The notes beneath the pieces are model-generated. The model was not told the DNA's origin. It searched no databases and worked only from the letters and a program-made list of their open reading frames with translations. A program made the translations under genes and the position numbers. Below, piece after piece: positions 1 to 7,751 of a DNA stretch of 64,000 nt; position 1 is the first letter of the stretch; each line of letters opens with the position of its first letter. Source of the stretch: Limnochorda pilosa (GTDB lineage: Bacteria; Bacillota; Limnochordia; Limnochordales; Limnochordaceae); assembly GCF_001544015.1 (NCBI RefSeq), contig NZ_AP014924.1:496001-560000 (forward strand), written 5' to 3'.

Positions 1-2110
1 GCAGATCGTAGTGAGCGTTATCCGCCGGAACGTAGAGAGCTAGGGCCGTCGTTTCCAGCGAATTGGGTGCATCAGGGACCTCCAGTCGTATGATGTGCAC
101 CTGGAGCTGCACACGGTTCCCGTGCAGACCGCTATCTCCGGGATAGTACTCCGGGTCGTCGAGTGATCTCCCGGGTGACCGGCCCTGCATCGGGTTGATT
201 CGACCGTTATCCAGCTTTGTCCGCCTCCGTGGACGACCGCCGGACATCAGTAGGACATCCAGGTTCGGCAAGGCGCCCGCAACAAAGAGCCTAGTAAGAA
301 ACTCGTTGGTGTAGGTTGCCTCCCAGTCTGTTCCGTCCATGTCAAGCCGCCCAAGGAGGTCATGAACGACCACGGTGGTATCGCAGTTGGCCAAGAGGTG
401 GTGCTCAACATTGCCAAACTGATGGGCCTGCGGCCTATGAACAGAGAAGAACCGGACCACGTGCGCGACATTCTGCTGCGCTCGAACCGGGTCTTCGACA
501 ACAATCTGCTGCACGTCCCAGCCCTGGCCTCTGAACTGCCGATAACTCGCAACAGAGGATCGCGTAGGGCGCAATCCCATAGATATATCCAGGCTAAACA
601 TACGCGGCCACTCTCGAATTGACAGGCCCTGGCGCTCATTGCGCCTTAGAGCATCCCAGAAGTCGTCCTCGTGCTGAAGAAGCTCAGTGTAGTCGCGGCG
701 CAGTTGCGGTGGAAGGAAGATGCGACACAAGTCAAGGTATGACTCCTTGTACCCAAACCACCGCGCCCGCTGCTCGAGGGTGTCAGCGTTGGTCTCAGTC
801 CTCGCGCGGCGTGTGATGTAGCTTACAGCCAGGCCATCAATAGTGACGCCTCGTCCCAGCATGTTCCCTCCGACAAGGATGTTATTGCGCAAGCGAAAGG
901 AAGTTCGAATAGGATCACTACCAACGGGTAGGCTATTCACCAGCCAGACTTCGACAGCCAATTCATTTGGAAGCTGTTGTCGAACGCTTGCCCAGTCTGG
1001 GATATGCTCAACTGTACGACTGAGGTCATCGTAGCCTTGGCGAAAGAGCGCATCCAACTCTACTAGCGCGGGATCGGTGGAAGGCAGTGTAAGGTTACTA
1101 CGCCAGAGAGATAGCAGATTGCGAACTGCCTCGTGCATACGTCTGTGACTCTCGCGCCGTTGTGCAGTATGAATCAGCATAGCGTGCCGGCCTTGCGGCT
1201 CTCGCAAATGGCGTACCGCGGCTCCAACTAAAAAGGTTGCTATCGCCAATCGGAGCGATGCAGGTATTCCTTGGGAGTCCTCATCATCAGCTTCGTCAGC
1301 AGGGATATCCCTGACATACTGGTCCTGGTCTTGCCCGAAGAAGACGCCGCCTCCGCAGTAGCCGCTGCCTGGCTCAAGCAGCACGCCGAAATCAGGTGAC
1401 AGTCCATCAATGATGGGGATCAAGAGGTTGGCCTGTGGAGTTGCTGTGTAGGCAACATAAGCATGGTGTGGGAGCTCGTCCCTTAGTTCGAGAATGCCTC
1501 TGTAAACGGCCGACATCCTCCCACGCCTGAACTGGGTGTTGAGAGAAGCCTCATCGCCTTCGTCATCTATGATCAGCATCGGGTAATTGTCCAACTCGGG
1601 GTCCCCAAGAATACGCCGGAGGTTGGCGAGGCGCGTAGGGTTCTTGAGCGTGACGAGGACGGCACTTCCAGCTTGGTTTACCACACCTTGAATGACATCT
1701 AGGTCGGGTGGCGTTGGGTTCTTGAAGGCCGCAAGAGATAGTCGATTCGCCCCAAGATCATCACAGAGTCGGTTATACGTCTGCTCAAGCAGCGTCTGCT
1801 TTGTGCCAGAGAGTACCGCGATGATGCGGTAGCCATTATCGATCGCAAGTGCTATGAGGCTTGTGTACGAGAGGGTTTTCCCACTCTGCACCTTACCCAG
1901 TGCCAAGCCCGTAGACCGGTTAGGTGGTCCCTGAGGACTGGGACAGTAAGCCAACACTGTACCGGCGGTTGTGACTACGCGCTGCCAGTCAGCGTCGCTG
2001 ACGCGATCAGCATACACTTGGCGGAGGCGCTGGATTTCCGGACCGTCCAAGCGCACCGCAGAGTGAGGTGATGGCACCAAGGGATCCAAGCCCGCACGAT
2101 TAGTCTCCAT
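1..2110 (-). CDS. Z1-domain superfamily II helicase/ATPase of a defence operon (C-terminus beyond window)
   Basis: I read this frame from the sequence: 703 codons are open and the stop lies beyond the left edge. Walker A is GKVQSGKT (about residues 72-79). The Walker B/DExD region is IIDDEGDEAS (180-189), followed by YTATPQANLL (221-230). The motif V/VI-like elements are NMLGRGVTIDGL (416-427) and QRARWFGYK (447-455). These are the hallmarks of the Z1 family found in predicted restriction systems, where it is thought to act as the translocating motor. The ATG overlaps the upstream ATPase stop by 11 nt, so the genes are translationally coupled. In known relatives a PD-(D/E)XK nuclease gene often follows; that position is outside the window. 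Base composition is less GC-rich than the metabolic genes. Confidence 0.88.
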   Translation of the reverse strand, partial: METNRAGLDPLVPSPHSAVRLDGPEIQRLRQVYADRVSDADWQRVVTTAGTVLAYCPSPQGPPNRSTGLALGKVQSGKTLSYTSLIALAIDNGYRIIAVLSGTKQTLLEQTYNRLCDDLGANRLSLAAFKNPTPPDLDVIQGVVNQAGSAVLVTLKNPTRLANLRRILGDPELDNYPMLIIDDEGDEASLNTQFRRGRMSAVYRGILELRDELPHHAYVAYTATPQANLLIPIIDGLSPDFGVLLEPGSGYCGGGVFFGQDQDQYVRDIPADEADDEDSQGIPASLRLAIATFLVGAAVRHLREPQGRHAMLIHTAQRRESHRRMHEAVRNLLSLWRSNLTLPSTDPALVELDALFRQGYDDLSRTVEHIPDWASVRQQLPNELAVEVWLVNSLPVGSDPIRTSFRLRNNILVGGNMLGRGVTIDGLAVSYITRRARTETNADTLEQRARWFGYKESYLDLCRIFLPPQLRRDYTELLQHEDDFWDALRRNERQGLSIREWPRMFSLDISMGLRPTRSSVASYRQFRGQGWDVQQIVVEDPVRAQQNVAHVVRFFSVHRPQAHQFGNVEHHLLANCDTTVVVHDLLGRLDMDGTDWEATYTNEFLTRLFVAGALPNLDVLLMSGGRPRRRTKLDNGRINPMQGRSPGRSLDDPEYYPGDSGLHGNRVQLQVHIIRLEVPDAPNSLETTALALYVPADNAHYDL

Positions 2111-3644
2111 GATTCACCTCAATCTCAGACGCGCGTCGAAGGATCTTGTTCATGTAATTCCTGAAATCACTAGGCGCAACAAGACCATTAGAAGAGGTCT
2201 GCCGTGCCATCTTTTCAGCTAGGGCAAGGGCCAATACGAATGTCTGCAGGAGTTCCAGGAACTCTGGTCGATGCAGATACGGTGCAAAGAATGGGTGCGC
2301 CATATTGAGGAAGACGTGGATCTCGTGATCCTGCGGATAGTGCACGTGCATCCAGTGCGCTTCGCTCAGTTGGTCTTGCCAATGCAACTTGAAGGTCCAG
2401 GTATCGGAACCAACGTCTAGACTGTACTGCACGGGCCCGGCGCTAACATCCCGAAGCTTCACGACGTCACGCGTCTCCTCTACTTCCCTTGCAGGTGGAT
2501 CGGGGAACTTCAGTTCCTGTGCGATCGCTGAGCCAAAACGGGTATCAGTGAAAACACGCCGCGGTCTTTCCGATGCAAACTCCATGTCGCTGCTGCTGAC
2601 TGAGCGGCCACGCTCACGGTATCCCTCAGCCCTGTCCATGTAATCCTGACATGCGCTCTTGAGAGCATCTATGAACGCGTCCTCAAGCCCTCCCGACCAG
2701 TCAAAAGCGTCCTTAGCCTGAGTAACGGGCCATTCGTCTAGGTGAAGCTCGCCGACCAGTCGTTGAGAACGAAAAGTGTTGCCCTGTCCGAAAATCTCAG
2801 TCGGCTTGTAGCCCTCACCAGGCCCGCCTACCACGACACGCCCCCTCCGGAGGAGAGCAAAACCCGCGTCACGCTGGTTACCGGGTATGCGTATCCCGAC
2901 CCACCCGGTGACGCGCAACGGTGAACTCGCTAGCTCGGCCGGCACCACGAAGGAGAGTGGTTTTCGCCACGTAATCCGCTCGCCGTCGACTTCTTCCTCC
3001 AGAATAGGGGGCTCTTGGAAGCTAATGGGTCCTCCGTTCCAAAGAATCTCGATCTCACCAGACCGCAGGTCTTGACGGTACATGCTACCGAGTTGATCTC
3101 TGATGCGCGCCGGTGTGCGACCACGAATGGGTTTGTACAGTCCCTGAATAGCGATAACAGTGTAGTGGCTAGAACGCGGGGCGCTGCGCTCTATGATGTT
3201 CAGGGACTCGTACTTGCGATCGATAAGGTCGGGAACATGCACGGTTACCTCGAGTTCGCTGGGCTCGTCCAGTCGAGTGGTTCGGATTGTCCAGGTGCTC
3301 CCAAACCAACATGCTGCCGTCTTGAGACCCATCCCGTACTCACATCGCCCGGTTCGATTTGGCGGGGGGCTGTCAAGCACTACAGCCCTGGTCAACTCCT
3401 CAACATTCATCCCATGCGCGTTATCCCGGATGGTGAGACTGTTCGCATCGGCGTCGTAAACGACTTCAATGTGGAGATGGTCTGGGTCTTCTCCACGATA
3501 GGCCTCGAGTAATGCCTCGCGGTGGTCGAAGTAACTCTGAGTCGCATTGTCCATGAACTCCGCGATGGCGTACCAGGGCTTGTAGCTAAGCCTTCGATAC
3601 GTTGCATAGACGCTAACTGCCGGGCGGATATTGACGGTGGTCAC
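2100..3644 (-). CDS. MORC/MutL-like GHKL ATPase of a restriction-type operon
   Basis: A GHKL (HATPase_c_3-like) ATPase of 514 aa from the GTG start. The N box is AEFMDNATQSY near the N-terminus. It is followed by DNAHGM about 45 residues later (the DxGxG equivalent) and then EYGMGLKTAA as the G2 lid. The C-terminal 250 residues are not recognised; in MORC relatives this region is an S5 fold plus a variable part. Such ATPases are known to sit beside cytosine methyltransferases and Z1 proteins, where ATP-gated DNA clamping is the proposed job. I chose GTG 3644 because it overlaps the methyltransferase TGA (GTGA) and has AGGGCG just upstream; an ATG six codons earlier is the alternative. No nuclease motif is visible. 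Confidence 0.85.
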   Translation of the reverse strand: MTTVNIRPAVSVYATYRRLSYKPWYAIAEFMDNATQSYFDHREALLEAYRGEDPDHLHIEVVYDADANSLTIRDNAHGMNVEELTRAVVLDSPPPNRTGRCEYGMGLKTAACWFGSTWTIRTTRLDEPSELEVTVHVPDLIDRKYESLNIIERSAPRSSHYTVIAIQGLYKPIRGRTPARIRDQLGSMYRQDLRSGEIEILWNGGPISFQEPPILEEEVDGERITWRKPLSFVVPAELASSPLRVTGWVGIRIPGNQRDAGFALLRRGRVVVGGPGEGYKPTEIFGQGNTFRSQRLVGELHLDEWPVTQAKDAFDWSGGLEDAFIDALKSACQDYMDRAEGYRERGRSVSSSDMEFASERPRRVFTDTRFGSAIAQELKFPDPPAREVEETRDVVKLRDVSAGPVQYSLDVGSDTWTFKLHWQDQLSEAHWMHVHYPQDHEIHVFLNMAHPFFAPYLHRPEFLELLQTFVLALALAEKMARQTSSNGLVAPSDFRNYMNKILRRASEIEVNHGD

Positions 3645-5035
3645 GGAGCGCCCTTCAGGCATGCCAGTCGATCCCCCCTCGGCGCGGCGGACTCCACAGT
3701 GGTGGATTCCACAACAGGCTCTTCTTCGTGAAGTGAGGGTACCGCCGCGAACAGAGACCGTTGCTGTTCTGGTGCCTCGAACAAAGCACGACCAACCAAC
3801 TCTGCGACGGTTACATTGACGGCGTTCCCGAGAGCCTCATAAGCCTTGCTAGGCCTGTCGGGCAGGTTAGGCAGGTCTTCCATGCTTTGCAGTCGCTTAC
3901 ACTCGGTAGGAGTAATGTAACGTCTCTCCCACCCAATGATTGGGACCTGCGTAGAAGTCATTGCAACCAATGATGGGGATGTTGTTGGTCGCTTGAGCCG
4001 CACGCCTGAGGCGCGGATCTGGATAACACAACGATCGATTCTGCGGGGATAGTCTTGTTGACAGTTCCATTCGAGTTTCTGAAAGCTTGACGGGAACCGC
4101 GCGATCTTCATCTTCCATTCATCCAACCAATTCCGATGCCGCGCATAGAACTCGCGATTCTTACGTATGAATCCTACTTTCCACTTGGGAAAGCGTTGTT
4201 GCTGGGACCGGGCGTGTGAAGGGAGCAAATCGAAGACGTCTTCGCGCGTCCGGCCAGTCAGCTGGTACCCTAAGGAGCCTGTATACCGCCAGAGGGTTCG
4301 AAGAGGTGTCGCAAACGGCGTTCTCTCCTCGTAGGGGTAAGTAGCGCCGAATTCCATCGCCCACAGTGGATGCGGGACTTTCTCATCTCGTGGAAGCCAG
4401 TCGAGCAATTCCTGCCATACTTCTAGGCATTCGGCGACGTGTTGCGGAATCTTCCGCGCATCGGGTGGGTTATGGTCCAGAACGTCTCGAATACTTGAGG
4501 GCGGTACAGTTTGGTCCGGCTGCGGCCACTTGAATAGGTCGAGACTGTGTCGGCTTGCGACGATGTATATGCGTTCACGAATCTGGGGAATGCCGAAATG
4601 ATGTGGCGACAGCTTCGTGCTCCGCACGTCATACCCCTCTGTGCGAAGCAACCGTTCCGCAGTCCCCCACGTCCGTCCGTGGTTGTGGCGCTCGAAGTTG
4701 GGGACGTTTTCGAGGATCAGGTATGGCGGGCGATGATAGCGAATCAGGCGAAGTATTTCATAGAGGAGGTCTCCAGACGTGGGGTCGTCGAAGCCGTTCT
4801 GGCTCCCTGCTTTGGAGAAAGGCTGACACGGGAATCCGGCGCAAAGAATGTCGTGAGACGGGATATCCTGTGCCGTAACTGCCCGAATGTCTCCGGCCAC
4901 GGGCAGACGGAAGTTCTGTTCGTAGAGCGCACGAAGAGTTGGATCGATCTCGCAAGCGAAGACACAAGTATGTCCGAGGCGGCGCATAGCGAGATGGAAG
5001 CCACCAAGGCCTGCAAAGAGATCGATGAACTTCAT
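3641..5035 (-). CDS. DNA (cytosine-5-)-methyltransferase
   Basis: A C5-cytosine methyltransferase of 464 aa. Motif I is DLFAGLGGF (residues 5-13) and motif IV is GFPCQPFSKAGS with catalytic Cys70. Motif VI is LILENVPNF (106-114) and motif VIII is QIRERIYIVASR (151-162). Motifs IX/X are PTECKRLQSME and ALGNAVNV near residues 370-406. The roughly 190 residues between VIII and IX hold the target-recognition domain, so the site cannot be read from sequence. It is the first gene of a tightly overlapping operon with the MORC-type ATPase and the Z1 helicase, which argues for host-site protection rather than an orphan enzyme. No Vsr-type repair gene is evident next to it. Confidence 0.95.
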   Translation of the reverse strand: MKFIDLFAGLGGFHLAMRRLGHTCVFACEIDPTLRALYEQNFRLPVAGDIRAVTAQDIPSHDILCAGFPCQPFSKAGSQNGFDDPTSGDLLYEILRLIRYHRPPYLILENVPNFERHNHGRTWGTAERLLRTEGYDVRSTKLSPHHFGIPQIRERIYIVASRHSLDLFKWPQPDQTVPPSSIRDVLDHNPPDARKIPQHVAECLEVWQELLDWLPRDEKVPHPLWAMEFGATYPYEERTPFATPLRTLWRYTGSLGYQLTGRTREDVFDLLPSHARSQQQRFPKWKVGFIRKNREFYARHRNWLDEWKMKIARFPSSFQKLEWNCQQDYPRRIDRCVIQIRASGVRLKRPTTSPSLVAMTSTQVPIIGWERRYITPTECKRLQSMEDLPNLPDRPSKAYEALGNAVNVTVAELVGRALFEAPEQQRSLFAAVPSLHEEEPVVESTTVESAAPRGDRLACLKGAP

Positions 5036-5073
5036 GTACGTTCGCGTCCTTCCTCTAGAACGGACTCCCGGTC

Positions 5074-5103
5074 ATAATGTTGCTAACCCAAAGTCCTGTG
5101 CAA
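5074..5103 (-). promoter_or_regulatory. Candidate promoter of the methyltransferase operon
   Basis: On the minus strand TTGCAC (5103-5098) and CATTAT (5079-5074) are separated by 18 bp. Each hexamer matches the sigma-70 consensus at four of six positions. It lies about 40 bp before the methyltransferase ATG, with GGAAGGA as a possible ribosome binding site. This is pattern matching only. Confidence 0.3.
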
Positions 5104-5555
5104 CTAAGCGACTGCACTCTGGACCGCTCCGACTTCGCACTCTGGACTGCCCGGTGCCCGTACCGCCTTGCGACAGGCCTGACACAACAACAGGAATCGG
5201 GCTGATGGGCGTGGGCCGCCCCCGAATCCTGCCTCTTTGGGCTACGGATTCTCGTTCGCTCGCGTGAATCCTCCTTCTGTGCGGGACGCCGCAAAGCCCA
5301 GTGGGACCGGCCCTGGAAGACGACTGTGTCCATTGCTGGGAGCGCCACTCACGATCGGCACTGGACAACGCTTCCCAGTCGGTACAGCGGTCCGAGAGCC
5401 ATCCACCCGGCGATCCTCAAGACGACGCTCATGCACCCGGCGTTTCTGGCTATGACTGGAACCGTGGTAGCCTCGGCACGCCCCCCACGGTGAAACGCTC
5501 GACCGCTTCCAATTGACTGCCGGTCGCTTCAAGGCAGGTACCTCCAAGAGGAGTA
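5104..5555. other. No recognisable gene between regulator and methyltransferase
   Basis: All six frames are short and compositionally unlike the neighbouring genes. I looked specifically for Vsr, HNH and small-regulator motifs and found none. It may be a decayed gene or a long upstream region. Confidence 0.4.
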
Positions 5556-5669
5556 CTACGAACTGCGAGAAGTATCGGGTGTGGCGTCTGAGACCGACGT
5601 TGCCAAGTCCCGGAGGATTACTGCCAGGCGTTCTGTAGCCTCAGCCAGGTTGAGCAGTGCACCCGCCAT
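5556..5669 (-). CDS. Possible 37-aa ORF, in frame after the XRE stop
   Basis: An ATG-started ORF of 37 codons (begins MAGALLNLAEATERLAV). It lies in the same reading frame as the XRE gene, eleven sense codons after that gene's TAA. It has an amphipathic, helix-like start. It could be a separate small protein or the former C-terminal extension of the XRE regulator cut off by one stop codon. No clear ribosome binding site, so existence is uncertain. Confidence 0.22.
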   Translation of the reverse strand: MAGALLNLAEATERLAVILRDLATSVSDATPDTSRSS

Positions 5670-5702
5670 GTCCACTGTTCGATCTTCGCGGTCTGTGCGG
5701 CC

Positions 5703-5903
5703 TTAAATGGCTGTATCATCGAGGAGTGCAGCTACTGGCATTCCCAATCGTTCAGCGAGATACTCTAGGGTGTCCAGCGACGGCGCCACTCTATCATTCT
5801 CGATCTGGCTGATCATAGACTTGCTAAGCCGGTTTCCGGCAAGTTCCTTCTGCGTTAGGCCGCGGAGTTGGCGGGTCTTCCTTACACGGCTTCCCAAAGA
5901 CAC
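5703..5903 (-). CDS. XRE-family helix-turn-helix regulator
   Basis: A 66-aa protein that is essentially one Cro/C1-type helix-turn-helix domain. The signature runs LTQKELAG, then SKSMISQIEND and PSLDTLEYLAERLG. Such single-domain proteins usually bind as dimers to short palindromes. The start is GTG, with AGGAG nine bases upstream. It lies upstream of, and in the same direction as, the methyltransferase-MORC-Z1 operon, about 670 bp away. That placement fits a controller of methyltransferase expression, as C proteins do in restriction-modification loci, but the gap makes this an inference. Confidence 0.85.
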   Translation of the reverse strand: MSLGSRVRKTRQLRGLTQKELAGNRLSKSMISQIENDRVAPSLDTLEYLAERLGMPVAALLDDTAI

Positions 5904-6124
5904 ACTGGTGGCTCCTGTGCCGGCATGCAGGTCCCTGGGCGTCTCATTCTACCCCCTTCTGGCGCCGGCGGATTGACGGCCCTTGATCCCACACGTTCGA
6001 GGGCGTAGCAGAACTTTCCTTCTAGTGAGTACGAGGCTGCACGCAGGGCTCCAGATCCGCTCCTCGTGAAGACACTGATGTCCAGCGAGATCTCATCTAC
6101 GCCGGACACCATACAGGGTCTTCG

Positions 6125-7370
6125 CTACCATGAGTGGGCTAGAAGTTGGAATTGAAGCTTTCCGGCGTTCAGGTAAGCCATCGCGAGGAAGTTGGCGTCG
6201 GAGCGGTAGCCGCGGGCCCGGGCTTTGGCGGCCTGGAGGAGGCTGTTCATCCCTTCCAGCATGGCGTTGGTCAGCCGGTGTTCGAACCAGGCGAGGACAC
6301 CCTCCTGGTGCTGCCTGATGGTCTTGGCCACGCGGATCATGGGCTCGAGGCGGCTGTGGGTCGCCCAGAAGTACCATCGCTTCAGGAAGGCCTCTTCCGT
6401 CGCCCGATCCGGTTGCTCGAAGAAGTCCTGGAGGCTGAGCTTCATCTGGTAGGCCTGGGCCGTCTTCAGGTGATGCTGGCGCAGGCTCTCGAGCTGTTGG
6501 CTCTGGCGCGGCTTCAGGCTGCTGGGGTTCTTCAGCCACAGCTAACGGGTCTTCTTGAGGAGCGGGTTGGTCTTCACCTCGTCCCGCCGGACCTCGTCGA
6601 CGGCGTCGTTGGCCAGCTTCATGATGTGGAACCGGTCAAGGGTGATCCGGGCGTTGGGGAGGTACTCTTGGGTCCCGTGGATGTAGGCGGGCGACATCTC
6701 GCAGGTGACCTCCGCGATGACTTCCGGGTTCCCCCCGTGCCTGGCCAGATGGCCAGCGAAGGCGGCCACTGTCCCTCTGTCCCTGCCGGAGGTCCCAAAG
6801 ATCATGCGAACCCGCTCCAGGTCCAGGAAGAGGGTGATGTAGTGGTGCCAACGCCGGCTCGCCGTCTCGTCCACCCCCACCCGCCGTACCTCCGAGAGGT
6901 CCTGCCTTTCGACCGCCTCCGCGGTGTGGTGGCGGATGATCCTCCAGAGCCGCGTGTCGTGCTCACCCACCATCTTCGCCAGGGCGTTGACCGGCATCTC
7001 ACGGGCCATGGCGACGATCATGGCCTCGAAGAGGAGGGTGAAGCCGCTCCCGGGGCGGCTCCAGGGGACCTCCACCTGGTGATCGCCGCGCATTGGGGGC
7101 ATTGACCCGAGGGACCCAGGCGTGGAGGTAGCTGCGGTGCTCGAAGAAGTTGAGGTTCCGCCAGGCCTTCTCAGCGGTGTCGTACCCGCCCCCTCAGCGC
7201 CGCAGCGGGGCAGGCGAACTCGCGCCCCGTTCGAAGTCCACCCAGAGATGGAACTGCTTCTCTTCCGGGGAGAACTGGACCTTGACCACCTTCCAGGGCG
7301 GTACCAACCCCAGGGCCACACTGAACAGCGACTTGCTGTCGTCTCGGTTGGAACGCCGACGCGGGGCCAT
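6125..7370 (-). pseudogene. ISL3-family transposase, broken by two frameshifts and a stop
   Basis: The pieces read as one ISL3-type (DDE) transposase. A zinc-finger N-terminus starts at ATG 7370 (MAPRRRSNRDDSKSLFSVAL). Frame is lost near 7195-7210, where a CPxCG-like element is split, and again near 7100. The DDE core is open from there (DETASRRWHHY, DRFHIMKLAND), then a TAG at about 6542-6544 replaces the Tyr expected in TRYLWLKNP. The C-terminal part (RLTNAMLEGMNSLLQAAKARARGY) is open to 6125. Possible imperfect ends sharing GGGT...ATGAGTGG lie near 6116 and 7567, but I could not define them well. Three independent lesions mean the copy is dead. Confidence 0.85.
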
Positions 7371-7407
7371 CTCTCTGCCTCCGGACCCCCAGGGCCCTCC
7401 ATCGTAC

Positions 7408-7480
7408 CGCTCGTAGGCTGCGGCGCCAAGGGTTCGCCTCCGGCCGCCTTCGCCGCCCTTGACGCCGCAGCCTACGAGCG
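7408..7480. repeat. 25-bp inverted repeat (24 of 25 paired) around a 23-nt loop
   Basis: The arms are 7408-7432 and 7456-7480 and differ at one base; the loop is GC-rich. The arms contain TCGTAGGCTGCGGCG. There is no U-tract on either side, so it is not a canonical terminator. It lies just outside the broken ISL3 transposase start and may be a relic of a miniature element or an IS end. Confidence 0.75.
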
Positions 7481-7751
7481 ATCTATCCCTCTTGGCCCGG
7501 GGAAAAGATGCAGCACCCTTTCGAGCCGCTGGGCGTGTATCCTTCCACTCATCTCGCTACCCATTAAGAACAGCGAGGGGCCACCATACGGAGCGGCGTG
7601 GGTGGCGTGTGTCCAGGCTGCTTGACGGGTTTCGCCTGTGCGGTCAAACTCGGAGTTGCGTAGGGCGCTTGACCGGTATTCCTAGGCGTGATCCCTCCGG
7701 ATAAGAGAGGCTCAGAGGGCGCAGAGTACGGAGTTGCATAGGTGATCCAGC

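Noticed and set aside
5104-5555. A Vsr or HNH nuclease gene between the methyltransferase and XRE gene
   Set aside because: No frame shows the expected motifs and all are short.
6146-7105. A 319-codon plus-strand frame opposite the ISL3 relic
   Set aside because: Antisense of the transposase; no motif and no ribosome binding site.
6105-7570. Exact ends of the ISL3 element
   Set aside because: Only a weak GGGT...ATGAGTGG similarity is found and no target duplication, so no mobile-element boundaries are claimed.
7642-7682. GCGGTCAA...TTGACCGG dyad as an operator
   Set aside because: No regulated gene starts nearby, and the arms are short for the spacing.
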